Shown here: in pieces, positions 22,640-31,487 of the stretch
Layout: the number at the start of each line of letters is the position of its first letter
Position numbering within the stretch: position 1 is the stretch's first letter
Assembly: GCF_013283195.1 (NCBI RefSeq)
Contig: NZ_JABEKT010000004.1
Coordinates: 332,452 to 396,451 of the forward strand
Direction of reading: 5' to 3'
DNA from: Ensifer adhaerens
Lineage (GTDB): Bacteria; Pseudomonadota; Alphaproteobacteria; Rhizobiales; Rhizobiaceae
Length of the DNA stretch: 64,000 bases
Notes under the pieces: generated by a model
What the model was told of the DNA's origin: nothing
Databases searched by the model: none
What the model saw: only the letters and a program-made list of their open reading frames with translations
Translations under genes and position numbers: made by a program

Positions 22640-23538
22640 TGCTTACGACCTTCAGAAACTGGGCGCTGGATGAAACGCCCGCCTCCCGCACCCAGGCCTC
22701 CTGGGGCCATCGCTATCGAATCTGGCTGAAGCTCAGGTCCAACCCGCTGGCGATGATCGGGCTTGCGATCATCCTCTTCTTTTCGCTGCTTGCCTTGTTT
22801 GCTCCGGTGCTGGCGCCGCACGATCCGGCGATCCAGAACCTGGCCAACCGGCTCGCCGCACCGAGTGCCGCCCATTGGCTCGGCACCGACGAGCTTGGCC
22901 GTGACATCTTCTCGCGCATCCTTTTCGGCGGTCGCGTGACGCTCGGCATGGTCGTCTCCGTGGTCGTCCTCGTCGCGCCGATCGGCCTTGCCGTCGGCTG
23001 CATCGCCGGCTATTTCGGCGGCGTCGTCGATACGGTGCTGATGCGCGTCACCGACGTTTTCCTCGCCTTCCCGCGCCTCATTCTGGCGCTGGCCTTCGTC
23101 GCGGCGCTGAAGCCCGGCGTCGAAAGCGCCGTTCTCGCCATCGCGCTCACAGCCTGGCCGCCATATGCGCGCCTCGCCCGTGCCGAAACCATGACGGTAC
23201 GCCGCAGCGACTTCATCGCCGCCTGCCGGCTGACCGGCGCTTCGCCATGGCGCATCATCATGCGTCATGCCGCACCGCTTTGCGTGCCGAGCCTGATCGT
23301 GCGCATTACCCTCGACATGAGTTCGATCATCATCACCGCGGCCAGCCTCGGCTTCCTCGGCATGGGCGCGCAGCCGCCGTCGCCGGAATGGGGCGCAATG
23401 ATCGCCACCGCCAAGCGCTTCATCTTCGATCAATGGTGGGTTGCAACCGTGCCCGGCATCGCGATCTTCCTGGTGTCGCTCGCGTTCAATTTCCTCGGTG
23501 ACGGGTTGCGCGACGTGCTCGATCCGAAGGGAGACTGA
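22636..23538 (+). CDS. Peptide ABC transporter permease (DppC-like)
   Basis: 300 residues. The N-terminal cytoplasmic segment is followed by LAMIGLAIILFFSLLALFAPVLAPHDP and HWLGTDELGRDIFSRILFGGRVTLGMV, a hallmark of DppC/OppC permeases, and by the EAA loop (CRLTGASPWRIIMRHAAPLCVPSL). It overlaps the previous gene by 4 bp (ATGA) and pairs with it in the membrane. Confidence 0.92.
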   Translation: MMLTTFRNWALDETPASRTQASWGHRYRIWLKLRSNPLAMIGLAIILFFSLLALFAPVLAPHDPAIQNLANRLAAPSAAHWLGTDELGRDIFSRILFGGRVTLGMVVSVVVLVAPIGLAVGCIAGYFGGVVDTVLMRVTDVFLAFPRLILALAFVAALKPGVESAVLAIALTAWPPYARLARAETMTVRRSDFIAACRLTGASPWRIIMRHAAPLCVPSLIVRITLDMSSIIITAASLGFLGMGAQPPSPEWGAMIATAKRFIFDQWWVATVPGIAIFLVSLAFNFLGDGLRDVLDPKGD

Positions 23539-23541
23539 GCC

Positions 23542-24372
23542 ATGCTGGTTGATATCCAGAACCTTCGCATCGCCTTCGAGAACCGCTCCTCCCGCTTCGA
23601 GGCCGTGCGCGGCATCTCGCTTTCGCTCGGCGCGGAGAAACTCGGCATCGTCGGCGAGAGCGGCTCGGGCAAGAGCCTGACGGCTCGGGCGTTGATGAAG
23701 CTCTTGCCATCCAATGCCGCCATTACTGCCGATCGGCTCTCTTTCGACGGTATCGACGTGCTCGCCGCCTCGGAAACGCAGATGCGCCAGATCCGCGGCA
23801 AGCGGGCGGGCTTCATCCTGCAGGACCCGAAATACTCACTGAACCCGGTGATGAACATCGGCCGGCAGGTGTCTGAAGCCTGGCGCGCCCACAAGGGCGG
23901 CAGCAAGAAGCAGGCGCTCGAGGCGGCGATCCACCTTCTCGACCAGGTCAAGATCCGCAACCCGCGCGAAGTCGCCGCCTCCTACCCGCACGAGGTCTCG
24001 GGCGGCATGGGCCAGCGGGTGATGATTGCGATGATGCTGGCGCCCGACCCGGAACTGCTGATCGCCGACGAACCGACGAGCGCGCTCGACGCGACCGTGC
24101 AGGCAGAAATCCTGCGGCTGATCGAAGAATTGGTCTCGGAGCGCAACATGGGCCTCATTTTGATCAGCCACGACCTGCCGCTCGTCTCGCATTTCTGCGA
24201 CCGCGTCGCCGTCATGTATTCCGGACGGGTCATGGAAGAATTGAAAGCCTCGGAACTGCTGAACGCGCGCCATCCCTATACCAAGGGGCTCCTCAACTGC
24301 ATGCCCTCCCTTACGCATCCCAGGGACCGGCTGCCTGTTCTCAACCGCGATGCTTCGTGGCTCACCGCATGA
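23542..24372 (+). CDS. Peptide ABC transporter ATP-binding protein (DppD-like)
   Basis: 276 residues: Walker A GESGSGKSLTARAL, signature VSGGMGQRVMIAMML, Walker B LLIADEPTSALD, and switch His in LISHD. The signature GGMGQR differs from the usual GGMRQR only slightly. GGGAGACTGAGCC before the ATG is a good ribosome-binding site, 3 bp after the permease stop. It lacks most of the C-terminal iron-sulfur/cysteine extension seen in some DppD proteins. Confidence 0.9.
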   Translation: MLVDIQNLRIAFENRSSRFEAVRGISLSLGAEKLGIVGESGSGKSLTARALMKLLPSNAAITADRLSFDGIDVLAASETQMRQIRGKRAGFILQDPKYSLNPVMNIGRQVSEAWRAHKGGSKKQALEAAIHLLDQVKIRNPREVAASYPHEVSGGMGQRVMIAMMLAPDPELLIADEPTSALDATVQAEILRLIEELVSERNMGLILISHDLPLVSHFCDRVAVMYSGRVMEELKASELLNARHPYTKGLLNCMPSLTHPRDRLPVLNRDASWLTA

Positions 24373-25109
24373 TCGACGTTGAAAATCTCCGCATAAGGTT
24401 CGGTGACCGCGAGGTCGTCAAAGGTGTCTCGTTTTCGGTGAAGAAGGGCGAGAGCTTCGGCATCGTCGGCGAAAGCGGCTCGGGCAAGTCCACCATCCTC
24501 AGGGCGATGGCCGGGCTCAACGAAAGCTGGGAAGGCCGCATCGCCTTCGGCGGCGAGCCGGCCGCGCTGAAACGTCCGCCGGGCTTTTTCCGCCGAGTGC
24601 AGATGGTGTTCCAGGACCCTTACGGCTCCCTGCACCCACGCCAGACGATCGACCGCATTCTCAGCGAATTGCCGCTGGTGCACGGCATGGACAACATCGA
24701 CAAGCGTATCGTCCAGGCGCTGTCCGACGTGGCCCTGCCGCAGGCCGCCCGCTTCCGCTTTCCACATCAGCTGTCCGGCGGCCAGCGCCAGCGCGTGGCG
24801 ATCGCGCGCGCCTTGATTGCCGATCCGCAGGTGCTGCTGCTCGACGAGCCGACGAGCGCGCTGGACGTCTCGGTGCAGGCGGAAATCCTCAATCTCCTGT
24901 CCGACCTTCGCGAGGCGCGCGGTCTCACCTACATTCTCGTCAGCCACAACCTCGCCGTCATCGCCCATCTCTGTGGTCAGGTGGGTGTGATGCTGAACGG
25001 CGAGATGGTCGAACAACTGAGCGCGCAGGATCTGCGTGTAGGCAAGACAAGCCACGCCCATACGACGGAACTGCGCACGCTGAGCGTCGGGCTGGAAGAA
25101 CCGGCCTGA
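24369..25109 (+). CDS. Peptide ABC transporter ATP-binding protein (DppF-like)
   Basis: 246 residues from ATG 24369, which overlaps the preceding stop (ATGA). A GTG 12 bp earlier is possible. Walker A GESGSGKSTILRAM, Q-loop MVFQDPYGSLHPRQ, signature LSGGQRQRVAIARAL, Walker B LLLDEPTSALD, switch VSHNLAV. It is the second ATPase of the importer. The gene for a D-aminopeptidase follows after 39 bp in the same direction. Confidence 0.9.
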   Translation: MIDVENLRIRFGDREVVKGVSFSVKKGESFGIVGESGSGKSTILRAMAGLNESWEGRIAFGGEPAALKRPPGFFRRVQMVFQDPYGSLHPRQTIDRILSELPLVHGMDNIDKRIVQALSDVALPQAARFRFPHQLSGGQRQRVAIARALIADPQVLLLDEPTSALDVSVQAEILNLLSDLREARGLTYILVSHNLAVIAHLCGQVGVMLNGEMVEQLSAQDLRVGKTSHAHTTELRTLSVGLEEPA

Positions 25110-25148
25110 CTTCAGCCCTTCGTGACAACAAGCACAATGGAAGACATC

Positions 25149-26663
25149 ATGCCGGCACATCTCGATTGGCACGCCGCATCCGCCACCGCCGAAGCTTTCG
25201 CCAGGCAGTGGGCGGAGAACGAACCGGGTGGCGCCGTCATCGGCTTCGATGAGAGCGGCATCCGCTTTTCGCATGCGCGCGGCGTCGAGAGCCTGTCGAC
25301 GCTCACGCCGTTTTCGGCCGACAGCGTCGTGCGCTACGCCTCCGTCACCAAGCACTTCTTCTGTGCCATGGTTCTTCAACATGAGGACATCATCAAGCTC
25401 GACGATCCGCTCGGCCAGCATCTGCCGGAACTCGCCTCGCCGCTTGCCGACGTGACGGTCGGCCAGGCGCTCGACATGAGCGGCGGTCTGCCGGACACGC
25501 GCGAATGCCTGTCGCTGCTTGGCCTCTCCGTCTACACCGAGACCGAGGCTGCTCCACTTCTGGCGTTCTTGGCACGGTTGCGGCGGCTGAATTTCGATGC
25601 CGGCAGCGAAGTTTCCTATTCCAACACCGGCTATCGCCTCGTCGAGGCGGCGCTGGAGCACCGCGGCTTCAACTTCGACGACTTCATCCAGAGCGAGGTT
25701 GCCGGGCCACTCGGCGTCACCTTCAAGGCGCCCGACGTCTGGAACGATCCGGTCGCGGGCCTGGCGCCCGGCTATTGGCACAATGGCGAACGGTGGCAGC
25801 TTTCCGCCGCCGGCCTGCATATCTCGGCTTCCGGCAGCCTGACGGGGAGCGCCAATGCGCTGACGGCCTGGCTGCAGGCGTTGATGCGCGGCCAGGGCCA
25901 TTTCGAAGGCGTGCTGGAGATGTTGCAGGCGACACGCTTTCTGGCAGATGGGCGGCCGAGCGGCTACAGCCTCGGCCTACGCCTTTCGACACTCGGTGAG
26001 CGCAACTTCGTCGGCCATGGCGGCTCGCATCCGGGCTACAAGACTTATTTCCTCATCGACCCGGAAAACCGCTCGGGCTTCGTCGTCGTCTCCAACCGCG
26101 AGGACACCAACGGCAACAAGATCGCGCTCGAAAGCATGGCGGCGTTGACCGGCTTGCCGCTGCCGACTCCGGCGACCGGCATTCGCGACGGTCTCTATGT
26201 GACCGAACGGGGGCCGTGGTGGCTGGAGATCAAGGGCAGCGTCTGCACCTATCTCGATGCCGACGATACGCTCTATGACGACGGCGACGGCTGGGTATCG
26301 TCGCGCTCTGCCTCCTCGCCGATGCGGTTGCGGCTGGAGGGATCGGCGCTCGTCGGCGAGGCCGGTCATGCGGCACGACACTTCCTGCCGGTCGCCGTTG
26401 ACCAAATGGTGCCTGTATCGCTTGCCGGCACATGGCGTTCCTCAGAGGATGCTGAGTTCGAAGTCCGCGATGGCGCGGTGGTGATGGGGGTTGGCCCGGT
26501 GCGCCACGTGATGCCACTCACGGCGCTCGGCAACGGCCGCTACCTCTTCACCCTCCATGACGGTCCGTGGACGAAGCGTGTATGCCTCCATGTGCTCGAC
26601 GACAACAGGGTGGAACTGGTGCTCAATCGCGCGCGGATGATGGAATACCACCGTCGGGGCTGA
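25149..26663 (+). CDS. D-aminopeptidase of the serine-hydrolase S12 family (DAP-like)
   Basis: 504 residues from ATG 25149 (GGAAG upstream). A penicillin-recognising domain carries S65-V-T-K68, Y157-S-N159 and H290-G-G, the three motifs of the S12 family. A C-terminal part of about 160 residues is beta-rich, like the two lipocalin-like domains of Ochrobactrum D-aminopeptidase, whose catalytic residues sit at almost the same positions. There is no signal peptide, so it is cytosolic. It would release N-terminal D-residues from imported peptides. It belongs to the transporter operon. A generic beta-lactamase-like esterase is the alternative. Confidence 0.82.
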   Translation: MPAHLDWHAASATAEAFARQWAENEPGGAVIGFDESGIRFSHARGVESLSTLTPFSADSVVRYASVTKHFFCAMVLQHEDIIKLDDPLGQHLPELASPLADVTVGQALDMSGGLPDTRECLSLLGLSVYTETEAAPLLAFLARLRRLNFDAGSEVSYSNTGYRLVEAALEHRGFNFDDFIQSEVAGPLGVTFKAPDVWNDPVAGLAPGYWHNGERWQLSAAGLHISASGSLTGSANALTAWLQALMRGQGHFEGVLEMLQATRFLADGRPSGYSLGLRLSTLGERNFVGHGGSHPGYKTYFLIDPENRSGFVVVSNREDTNGNKIALESMAALTGLPLPTPATGIRDGLYVTERGPWWLEIKGSVCTYLDADDTLYDDGDGWVSSRSASSPMRLRLEGSALVGEAGHAARHFLPVAVDQMVPVSLAGTWRSSEDAEFEVRDGAVVMGVGPVRHVMPLTALGNGRYLFTLHDGPWTKRVCLHVLDDNRVELVLNRARMMEYHRRG

Positions 26664-26750
26664 TTTTTGTTGAAGCCTGTCGAACAGTGCCTAAAAGGGG
26701 TCATGCTCCCGCTGCAAGGCGGGGAGTGACGTCTTTCAGGAGTGCATGCT

Positions 26751-27653
26751 GTGGAAATCAAGTGGCTCGAAGACTTTCTGGCACTGGCGAGCACGCTCAA
26801 TTTCTCCAAGGCGGCCGACGAACGGAACGTGACGCAATCCGCTTTCAGCCGCCGGATCAAGCAGCTGGAGGCCTGGGTTGGCGCCAGCCTCGTCGATCGC
26901 GCCACCTACCCTTCGCGATTGACCGAGGCGGGCCAGAAATTCGTGCCGGTGGCGCAGGAGACACTGCAGCATCTCTACCAGTCGCGGCGCAACCTGCAGA
27001 AGGAAGAAGGCTCGGACGCCAAGACGATCAAGGTGACCGCGCTCCACACGCTCTCCTTCACCTTCTTTCCCGACTGGATGAACCGGATCAACAGGAAGGC
27101 CGGCCCGGTGTTTTCGCGGCTGCGCCCGGATTCCGGCAGCATGGAAGAGAACCTCAACTCGCTGGTCGACGGTTCCTGCGATTTCCTTCTGACCTATGCC
27201 CATACGCAGGTGCCGCTGCTGCTTGACCCGCAGGCGTTCGAGCACCGCTCGCTCGGCCACGAAAAGATCATTCCGGTTTCAGCCCCCAACGACACCGGAG
27301 CGGCCGCACACCTCCTGGAGGGCGGCACGAAGCCTTTCCCCCACATCAGCTATGAGAAATCGTCGTTCTTCGGGCAATTGCTGGGTGAATTGGTCGGCGC
27401 CGACCTGCCGCCGTTCCAGCGGGTGCATGAGGGCAGCATGTCCGTCGGCCTGAAGGCGATGGCGCAGGCCGGCTGGGGCATCGCCTGGGTGCCGGAAAGC
27501 CTGATGGTCGCCGAGTTGGCGTCCGGCGCGCTGGTGCGCGCCGCCGACCCGCGTTGGGATATCAGCGTCGAAATCCGGGTTTACCGCGCCAAGGACAATC
27601 GGCGCCCGGTCGTCGGGCGGATCTGGCAATCGCAGGAGACGGTTGCCGCTTGA
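26751..27653 (+). CDS. LysR-family regulator of the D-peptide locus
   Basis: 300 residues. I take GTG 26751 as start because AGGAG lies 8 bp before it, giving MEIKWLEDFLALASTLNFSKAA; the frame is open slightly further up. Winged helix (…DERNVTQSAFSRRIKQLEAWVGASLVDR…) and an effector domain follow. It lies 87 bp after the D-aminopeptidase gene and converges with the aminotransferase gene, so it is embedded in the locus and most likely controls the transporter operon. The family branch has the MEIKWLEDF start often linked to transporter control. Confidence 0.85.
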   Translation: MEIKWLEDFLALASTLNFSKAADERNVTQSAFSRRIKQLEAWVGASLVDRATYPSRLTEAGQKFVPVAQETLQHLYQSRRNLQKEEGSDAKTIKVTALHTLSFTFFPDWMNRINRKAGPVFSRLRPDSGSMEENLNSLVDGSCDFLLTYAHTQVPLLLDPQAFEHRSLGHEKIIPVSAPNDTGAAAHLLEGGTKPFPHISYEKSSFFGQLLGELVGADLPPFQRVHEGSMSVGLKAMAQAGWGIAWVPESLMVAELASGALVRAADPRWDISVEIRVYRAKDNRRPVVGRIWQSQETVAA

Positions 27654-27661
27654 AGGGAAGA

Positions 27662-27694
27662 TATGAAGCGGCTCCCGTCAGGATGCGCTTCATA
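27662..27694. terminator. Hairpin between converging LysR and aminotransferase genes
   Basis: TATGAAGC (27662-27669) and GCTTCATA (27687-27694) form a perfect 8-bp stem in the 72-bp gap. No strong U-tract, so termination is tentative. Confidence 0.45.
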
Positions 27695-27725
27695 CCCTCG
27701 ACCGTTCAAAGCGATCCACAGACGG

Positions 27726-28592
27726 CTAGATTGCCGTCCGACGGGCATTCTCCAGGTAGAGCTCACGCAAGCGCCTGACCATCGGCCCGGGCTTGCCGTC
27801 ACCGACAGGCTTTCCGTCGATGCGCGTCACCGGAACGACGAAGTTCGACGCGCTCGTCAGGCAGGCCTCGCGGGCAGAGAGCGCCTCCTCCAGCGTAAAC
27901 GGCCGCTCCTCGACCGTCAGCCCTTGCTCGCGCGCCAGCTCCAGCGCGGCAAGCCGGGTGCAGCCGGGCAGCGTGGCATTGCTGTTGCCGCGCGTCACGA
28001 TCCGGCCGTCGTCGGTGACGATATAGGCAGTCGAAGATGCTCCTTCCGTGACAAAGCCGTCCTCGATCATCCAGGCTTCGTCGCAGCCTTCGGCCTTGGC
28101 GATGCGCTTGGCCATCACCTGCGGTAAGAGACACACGCTCTTGATATCGCGTCGCGCCCAGCGCTGGTCGGCGACCGACTTGACGGAAACCCCCTTGTCG
28201 ACGGCAGCCACATGTTCCAGCGTCTTGACCTGGGTAAAGAGCAGCAGCGTCGGCTTGATGTCGCCTGAAAACAGGAAATTGCGATCCTCGGCACCCCGCG
28301 TCAGCTGCAGATAGACGACGCCCTCGGTGAGGTTGTTGTCGCGCACCAGCCGCCGCTCGATCTCGACGATCTCGGCAACCGACACCGGGAGCGGCACATC
28401 GATCTCGCGGGCGGAGCGTTCGAGCCGTGCCATGTGCAGCGCACTGTCGATCAGCTTGCCTTCCAGCACGGCGGTCACTTCGTAGATGCCGTCGCCGAAC
28501 AGGAAGCCGCGGTCGAAGACCGAAAGATGGGCCGCGTTCTCGGAAACGAACTCGCCGTTCAGGTAAACGATACGGCCGGTCGGGTTGGACAT
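27726..28592 (-). CDS. D-amino-acid aminotransferase (class IV PLP enzyme)
   Basis: 288 residues from ATG 28592 (CGGAG upstream). The class IV fold is shown by VFDRGFLFGDGIYEVTAV, the PLP lysine K151 in RRDIKSVCLLPQV, and E183 in EDGFVTEGASSTAYIV. The RRDIKS and SSTAYIV wording is that of bacterial D-alanine aminotransferases and not branched-chain enzymes. It converts D-amino acids plus 2-oxoglutarate to oxo-acids and D-glutamate. It lies 25 bp after the DmpA-type peptidase gene, in one - strand operon. Branched-chain aminotransferase activity cannot be fully excluded. Confidence 0.85.
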   Translation of the reverse strand: MSNPTGRIVYLNGEFVSENAAHLSVFDRGFLFGDGIYEVTAVLEGKLIDSALHMARLERSAREIDVPLPVSVAEIVEIERRLVRDNNLTEGVVYLQLTRGAEDRNFLFSGDIKPTLLLFTQVKTLEHVAAVDKGVSVKSVADQRWARRDIKSVCLLPQVMAKRIAKAEGCDEAWMIEDGFVTEGASSTAYIVTDDGRIVTRGNSNATLPGCTRLAALELAREQGLTVEERPFTLEEALSAREACLTSASNFVVPVTRIDGKPVGDGKPGPMVRRLRELYLENARRTAI

Positions 28593-28617
28593 GGGAACTC
28601 CGTCTGAGGGAAGAGAA

Positions 28618-29673
28618 TTAGGCCTTGAGGGCTGCAAGCCGATCAAGCGAGATCGCCTCGACCGAACTTGCCTTGCCGGTGGCGGCGTTGAAGCCGCTCG
28701 TGGATTGCGCCGTGACCAGCGAATTGAGGATCGCCTCTTCGGCGGCCTCGATCGTCGCTTCGAACAGCGGTGAGATCAGGTCGTTCGGCAGATCGGGATA
28801 TCCGGAGATCGCGGCGCGTCGCTCGCGCGTGCGCCGGACGGATTCTGCGGTCGAGAATGCCAGCGAATAGTCTCCGGACCCGTTGCTGAGGGCAGCACCC
28901 GTGCGGGACAGCCCGCCAAAGGCGCGCTCGGCCAACCGTTTCAGGTTGCGGGCCGACAGCGGCGCGTCGGTTGCGACGACGATGACGATCGAGCCGTCAC
29001 GATCATGTCCCGACGGCGCGTCGTAAGGCTGGCCGCAGACCAGCAGTCTGCCGCCATAGTTGGACTGCACCAGCACACCGACGGTGAAGATCTCACCCGC
29101 CGCCTTTACGCGACGGGAACTCGTGCCGATCCCGCCCTTGAGACCGAAGGCGACCGTGCCGGTGCCGGCGCCGACGGCGCCCTCCTCGACCGGGCCGGGT
29201 TCAGCCGCAGCAAGCGCCAGGCCGATCTCATCGACCGTTGGGCGTCCGGCGCGGATATCGTTCAATCGGCTGTCATTCGTCTCGCCGACGACGGCATTGA
29301 GTGACACGACCTTTTCGTTGCCCGGCTGGGCCAGTGTCCAGCGGTTGATCGCCTCGATCGCCCGGCCGGTCGCGAGCGTATTGGTCAAAACGATTGGTGT
29401 TTCAAGTTCGCCCAGCTCTGCGATCTGGGTGGAGCCGACAAACTTGCCGAAGCCGTTGAGGACCGCGAGCGCGGCCGGCACCTTGTCCTGAAACATGTTA
29501 CCGGAGTGAGGAAGGATGACGGTTGCCCCGGTACGGATCCTGTCGTCCTCGACGATGGTCGCATGGCCAACGGCAACGCCGGCAACGTCGGTGATCGCAT
29601 TCAGCCCACCGGTCTCGTAGACGCCAGGACGAAATCCGAGATCGCGAAGTCTCTGACGCTCATTTGCCGCCAT
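28618..29673 (-). CDS. DmpA/P1-family aminopeptidase (N-terminal nucleophile hydrolase)
   Basis: 351 residues. The family pattern is clear: GVYETGGLNAITDVAGVAVGHATI at the start, GIGTSSRRV and GDYSLAFSTA in the second half, as in Ochrobactrum DmpA, which removes N-terminal L- or D-residues after self-cleavage into two chains. The self-cleavage Ser is expected in the NGSGDYSLAFST region: GS at the start of the beta chain is present. It is first in an operon with the D-amino-acid aminotransferase, so peptide cleavage and deamination are coupled. GGGGAAA precedes the ATG. Confidence 0.85.
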   Translation of the reverse strand: MAANERQRLRDLGFRPGVYETGGLNAITDVAGVAVGHATIVEDDRIRTGATVILPHSGNMFQDKVPAALAVLNGFGKFVGSTQIAELGELETPIVLTNTLATGRAIEAINRWTLAQPGNEKVVSLNAVVGETNDSRLNDIRAGRPTVDEIGLALAAAEPGPVEEGAVGAGTGTVAFGLKGGIGTSSRRVKAAGEIFTVGVLVQSNYGGRLLVCGQPYDAPSGHDRDGSIVIVVATDAPLSARNLKRLAERAFGGLSRTGAALSNGSGDYSLAFSTAESVRRTRERRAAISGYPDLPNDLISPLFEATIEAAEEAILNSLVTAQSTSGFNAATGKASSVEAISLDRLAALKA

Positions 29674-29841
29674 GTGGCCGTTTCCCCATTTTGCCAGAGG
29701 GCGATCGGTTGCACACGACCGTCGCCTTGATTGGCTGGAAGCTACTCCGCCCCGCGAGAAAACGGCATCGCAAAAATGGAATAGTTCTATGAGAAGTCCG
29801 CAAGACGACCTGATATCTCGCGCAATGGAACGCGGACCGCC

Positions 29842-30879
29842 TCAGTTCGGCGGCAGCTTGCGGCTCTTCCAGCTTGCCTCCGGCACGACGCCACCAATCG
29901 CGTAGCTGAAGGAAACAACCTCGACCGTCTCGAGGTTGACCTTGCACTTGAAGTTGACGTCGTACCAGGTGCCCTTGCTGCGGTAGGCGCCGCCGCTCGC
30001 GTCGATCTGTTCCTTGCCGATGAACCCGCCGGAAGGCCCGAACGGCACGAGCATGTCAGGAAAATCCCTTGGCCGCTGATTGCGGATCTGCTCCAGCGCC
30101 TCGATGCTGCAAAGCTGGAGGATGCGCTTCTTGACCGGCAGCTGCCCCATTGCCTGCTTGACGCGTGGATCGGCGATCGATTTTGCCGAAAAGAGCTCCT
30201 TCGCCTCGACAAAACTGTCCGCGGGCAGCTTCGCCTTGGCCTCGGCCTTGCCTTCGGTTGCGTCACCCTTCTCCTTGTCGTCCGACGGCTTGCGCACCGG
30301 CACCGGATCAGCCTTTGGCACCGCCTTTTCGGCCTCCGTCTTGGCCGCCGGCTTGTTCTCGACAGCACTCTTGTCACCGTTGGTGGAGCTTGAAAGAACA
30401 GCAAGCTGCTGCTGTTGCGGATCTTTCACCTCCGGCTGCTTCTGCGCCTTGGCCTCCTCTTTCGCAGCCTTCAGCGTCGCAGTCGCATCATCGGCGGCCG
30501 CTTTCTTCGCCTCGTTTACCGCATCCTTCTTCTCAGCTTTGGCGGTCGGTGGAAGCTCAGCGACCTTGGCCTCTTGCTTGATCTTGGCGGCGGCCGATTC
30601 GAACGCCTGTGGCTGTTGGCGGGCAGGTGCTGGCTGGGGCTTCGGCTGTTCCTTCTTCGGCTCTACCTTCTTCGGCTGCACCTGCTGCTTGGGCTTTTCT
30701 GCCTGCTTTGGCTGCGGCGGCGGCACGATTTCGACGTTGATGCTCTGCTCGCCCTCAGGCTTGGGCGTTTCCTGCGGCAAGCGAAACAGCACGAGAACGA
30801 TCACGAGCAGATGCAGGCCCACCGAGACCGGCGTGCCCCATCTTATCTTCTCCCACCATTTTTCGGAAAACAGCTGCAT
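29842..30879 (-). CDS. DUF930-domain protein with a TonB-like N-terminus
   Basis: 345 residues in three parts. Residues about 15-37 form one membrane anchor (PVSVGLHLLVIVLVLF) after a short cytosolic tail, as in TonB. Residues about 40-215 are an extended Pro/Lys/Glu/Ala-rich spacer (QPKQAEKPKQQVQPKKVEPKKEQ…). The C-terminal about 120 residues are the DUF930 domain with two conserved cysteines (LQLCSIEAL and VNFKCKVNL). It is anchored in the inner membrane and spans the periplasm. DUF930 proteins are found in rhizobia without known function. It is a single-gene unit. Confidence 0.8.
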   Translation of the reverse strand: MQLFSEKWWEKIRWGTPVSVGLHLLVIVLVLFRLPQETPKPEGEQSINVEIVPPPQPKQAEKPKQQVQPKKVEPKKEQPKPQPAPARQQPQAFESAAAKIKQEAKVAELPPTAKAEKKDAVNEAKKAAADDATATLKAAKEEAKAQKQPEVKDPQQQQLAVLSSSTNGDKSAVENKPAAKTEAEKAVPKADPVPVRKPSDDKEKGDATEGKAEAKAKLPADSFVEAKELFSAKSIADPRVKQAMGQLPVKKRILQLCSIEALEQIRNQRPRDFPDMLVPFGPSGGFIGKEQIDASGGAYRSKGTWYDVNFKCKVNLETVEVVSFSYAIGGVVPEASWKSRKLPPN

Positions 30880-30966
30880 CGCCTACGAGATAATAGAGCA
30901 CAGGGGCGGAAGCTAGGTGCGCGCCAAATCTGACGGAATTATTGCGTGCTGGCCCGGACTTTAAAT

Positions 30967-31281
30967 ATGGGACGTCGTCCTGTGGCGCAGACGGGAGGCC
31001 TCGTGGAAACCGGGCAGATTTTCATTGCTTTGCTTGTCGGCCTACCGATCATGGCGCTCGCCATGCTCGGCTCTCTATGGCTGGTCTATGTCGTCAAGCG
31101 TCCACTTCTCGGAATTGTTGGACTAGCAATCGTCGGTACGACGTATTGCGACGGCGAGGGGCCTGCCCTCTTGTTGCTCGCTCCGGGTGTCTTTTCCTGC
31201 ATCGCCGCCACCAAGGGGTCTGGAATGACCCTGTCGAAAAAAATGCAAAGAGCTAAACCCTCATCGTCTCGCCGCCCGTAG
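30967..31281 (+). CDS. Possible small membrane protein
   Basis: 104 residues from ATG 30967. A GTG 21 bp earlier is also possible, and neither has a clear ribosome-binding site. Two or three hydrophobic segments (IFIALLVGLPIMALAMLGSLWLVYVV, LLGIVGLAIVG, ALLLLAPGVFSCIA) are followed by a basic tail. No family is recognised. It is divergent from the DUF930 gene. The hydrophobic pattern supports it, but coding status is uncertain. Confidence 0.4.
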   Translation: MGRRPVAQTGGLVETGQIFIALLVGLPIMALAMLGSLWLVYVVKRPLLGIVGLAIVGTTYCDGEGPALLLLAPGVFSCIAATKGSGMTLSKKMQRAKPSSSRRP

Positions 31282-31487
31282 CGGACGCCGAGAAGCGTGG
31301 CCGCTTCACCTCGAAGCTGACATCGCCGCCATTTTCAATTGAGATCGGAAATTTCTTCCCGCAATCGCGGAGATTCAGCACATTCATCCCTATTCTATAT
31401 TTTCTATAGATTTAAAACTCTCCGGAGTTGCGGCCCTGGATTTGACGGGCGGCGCGACGGACGAACATCATGGCCAGGAGCCTCTTC

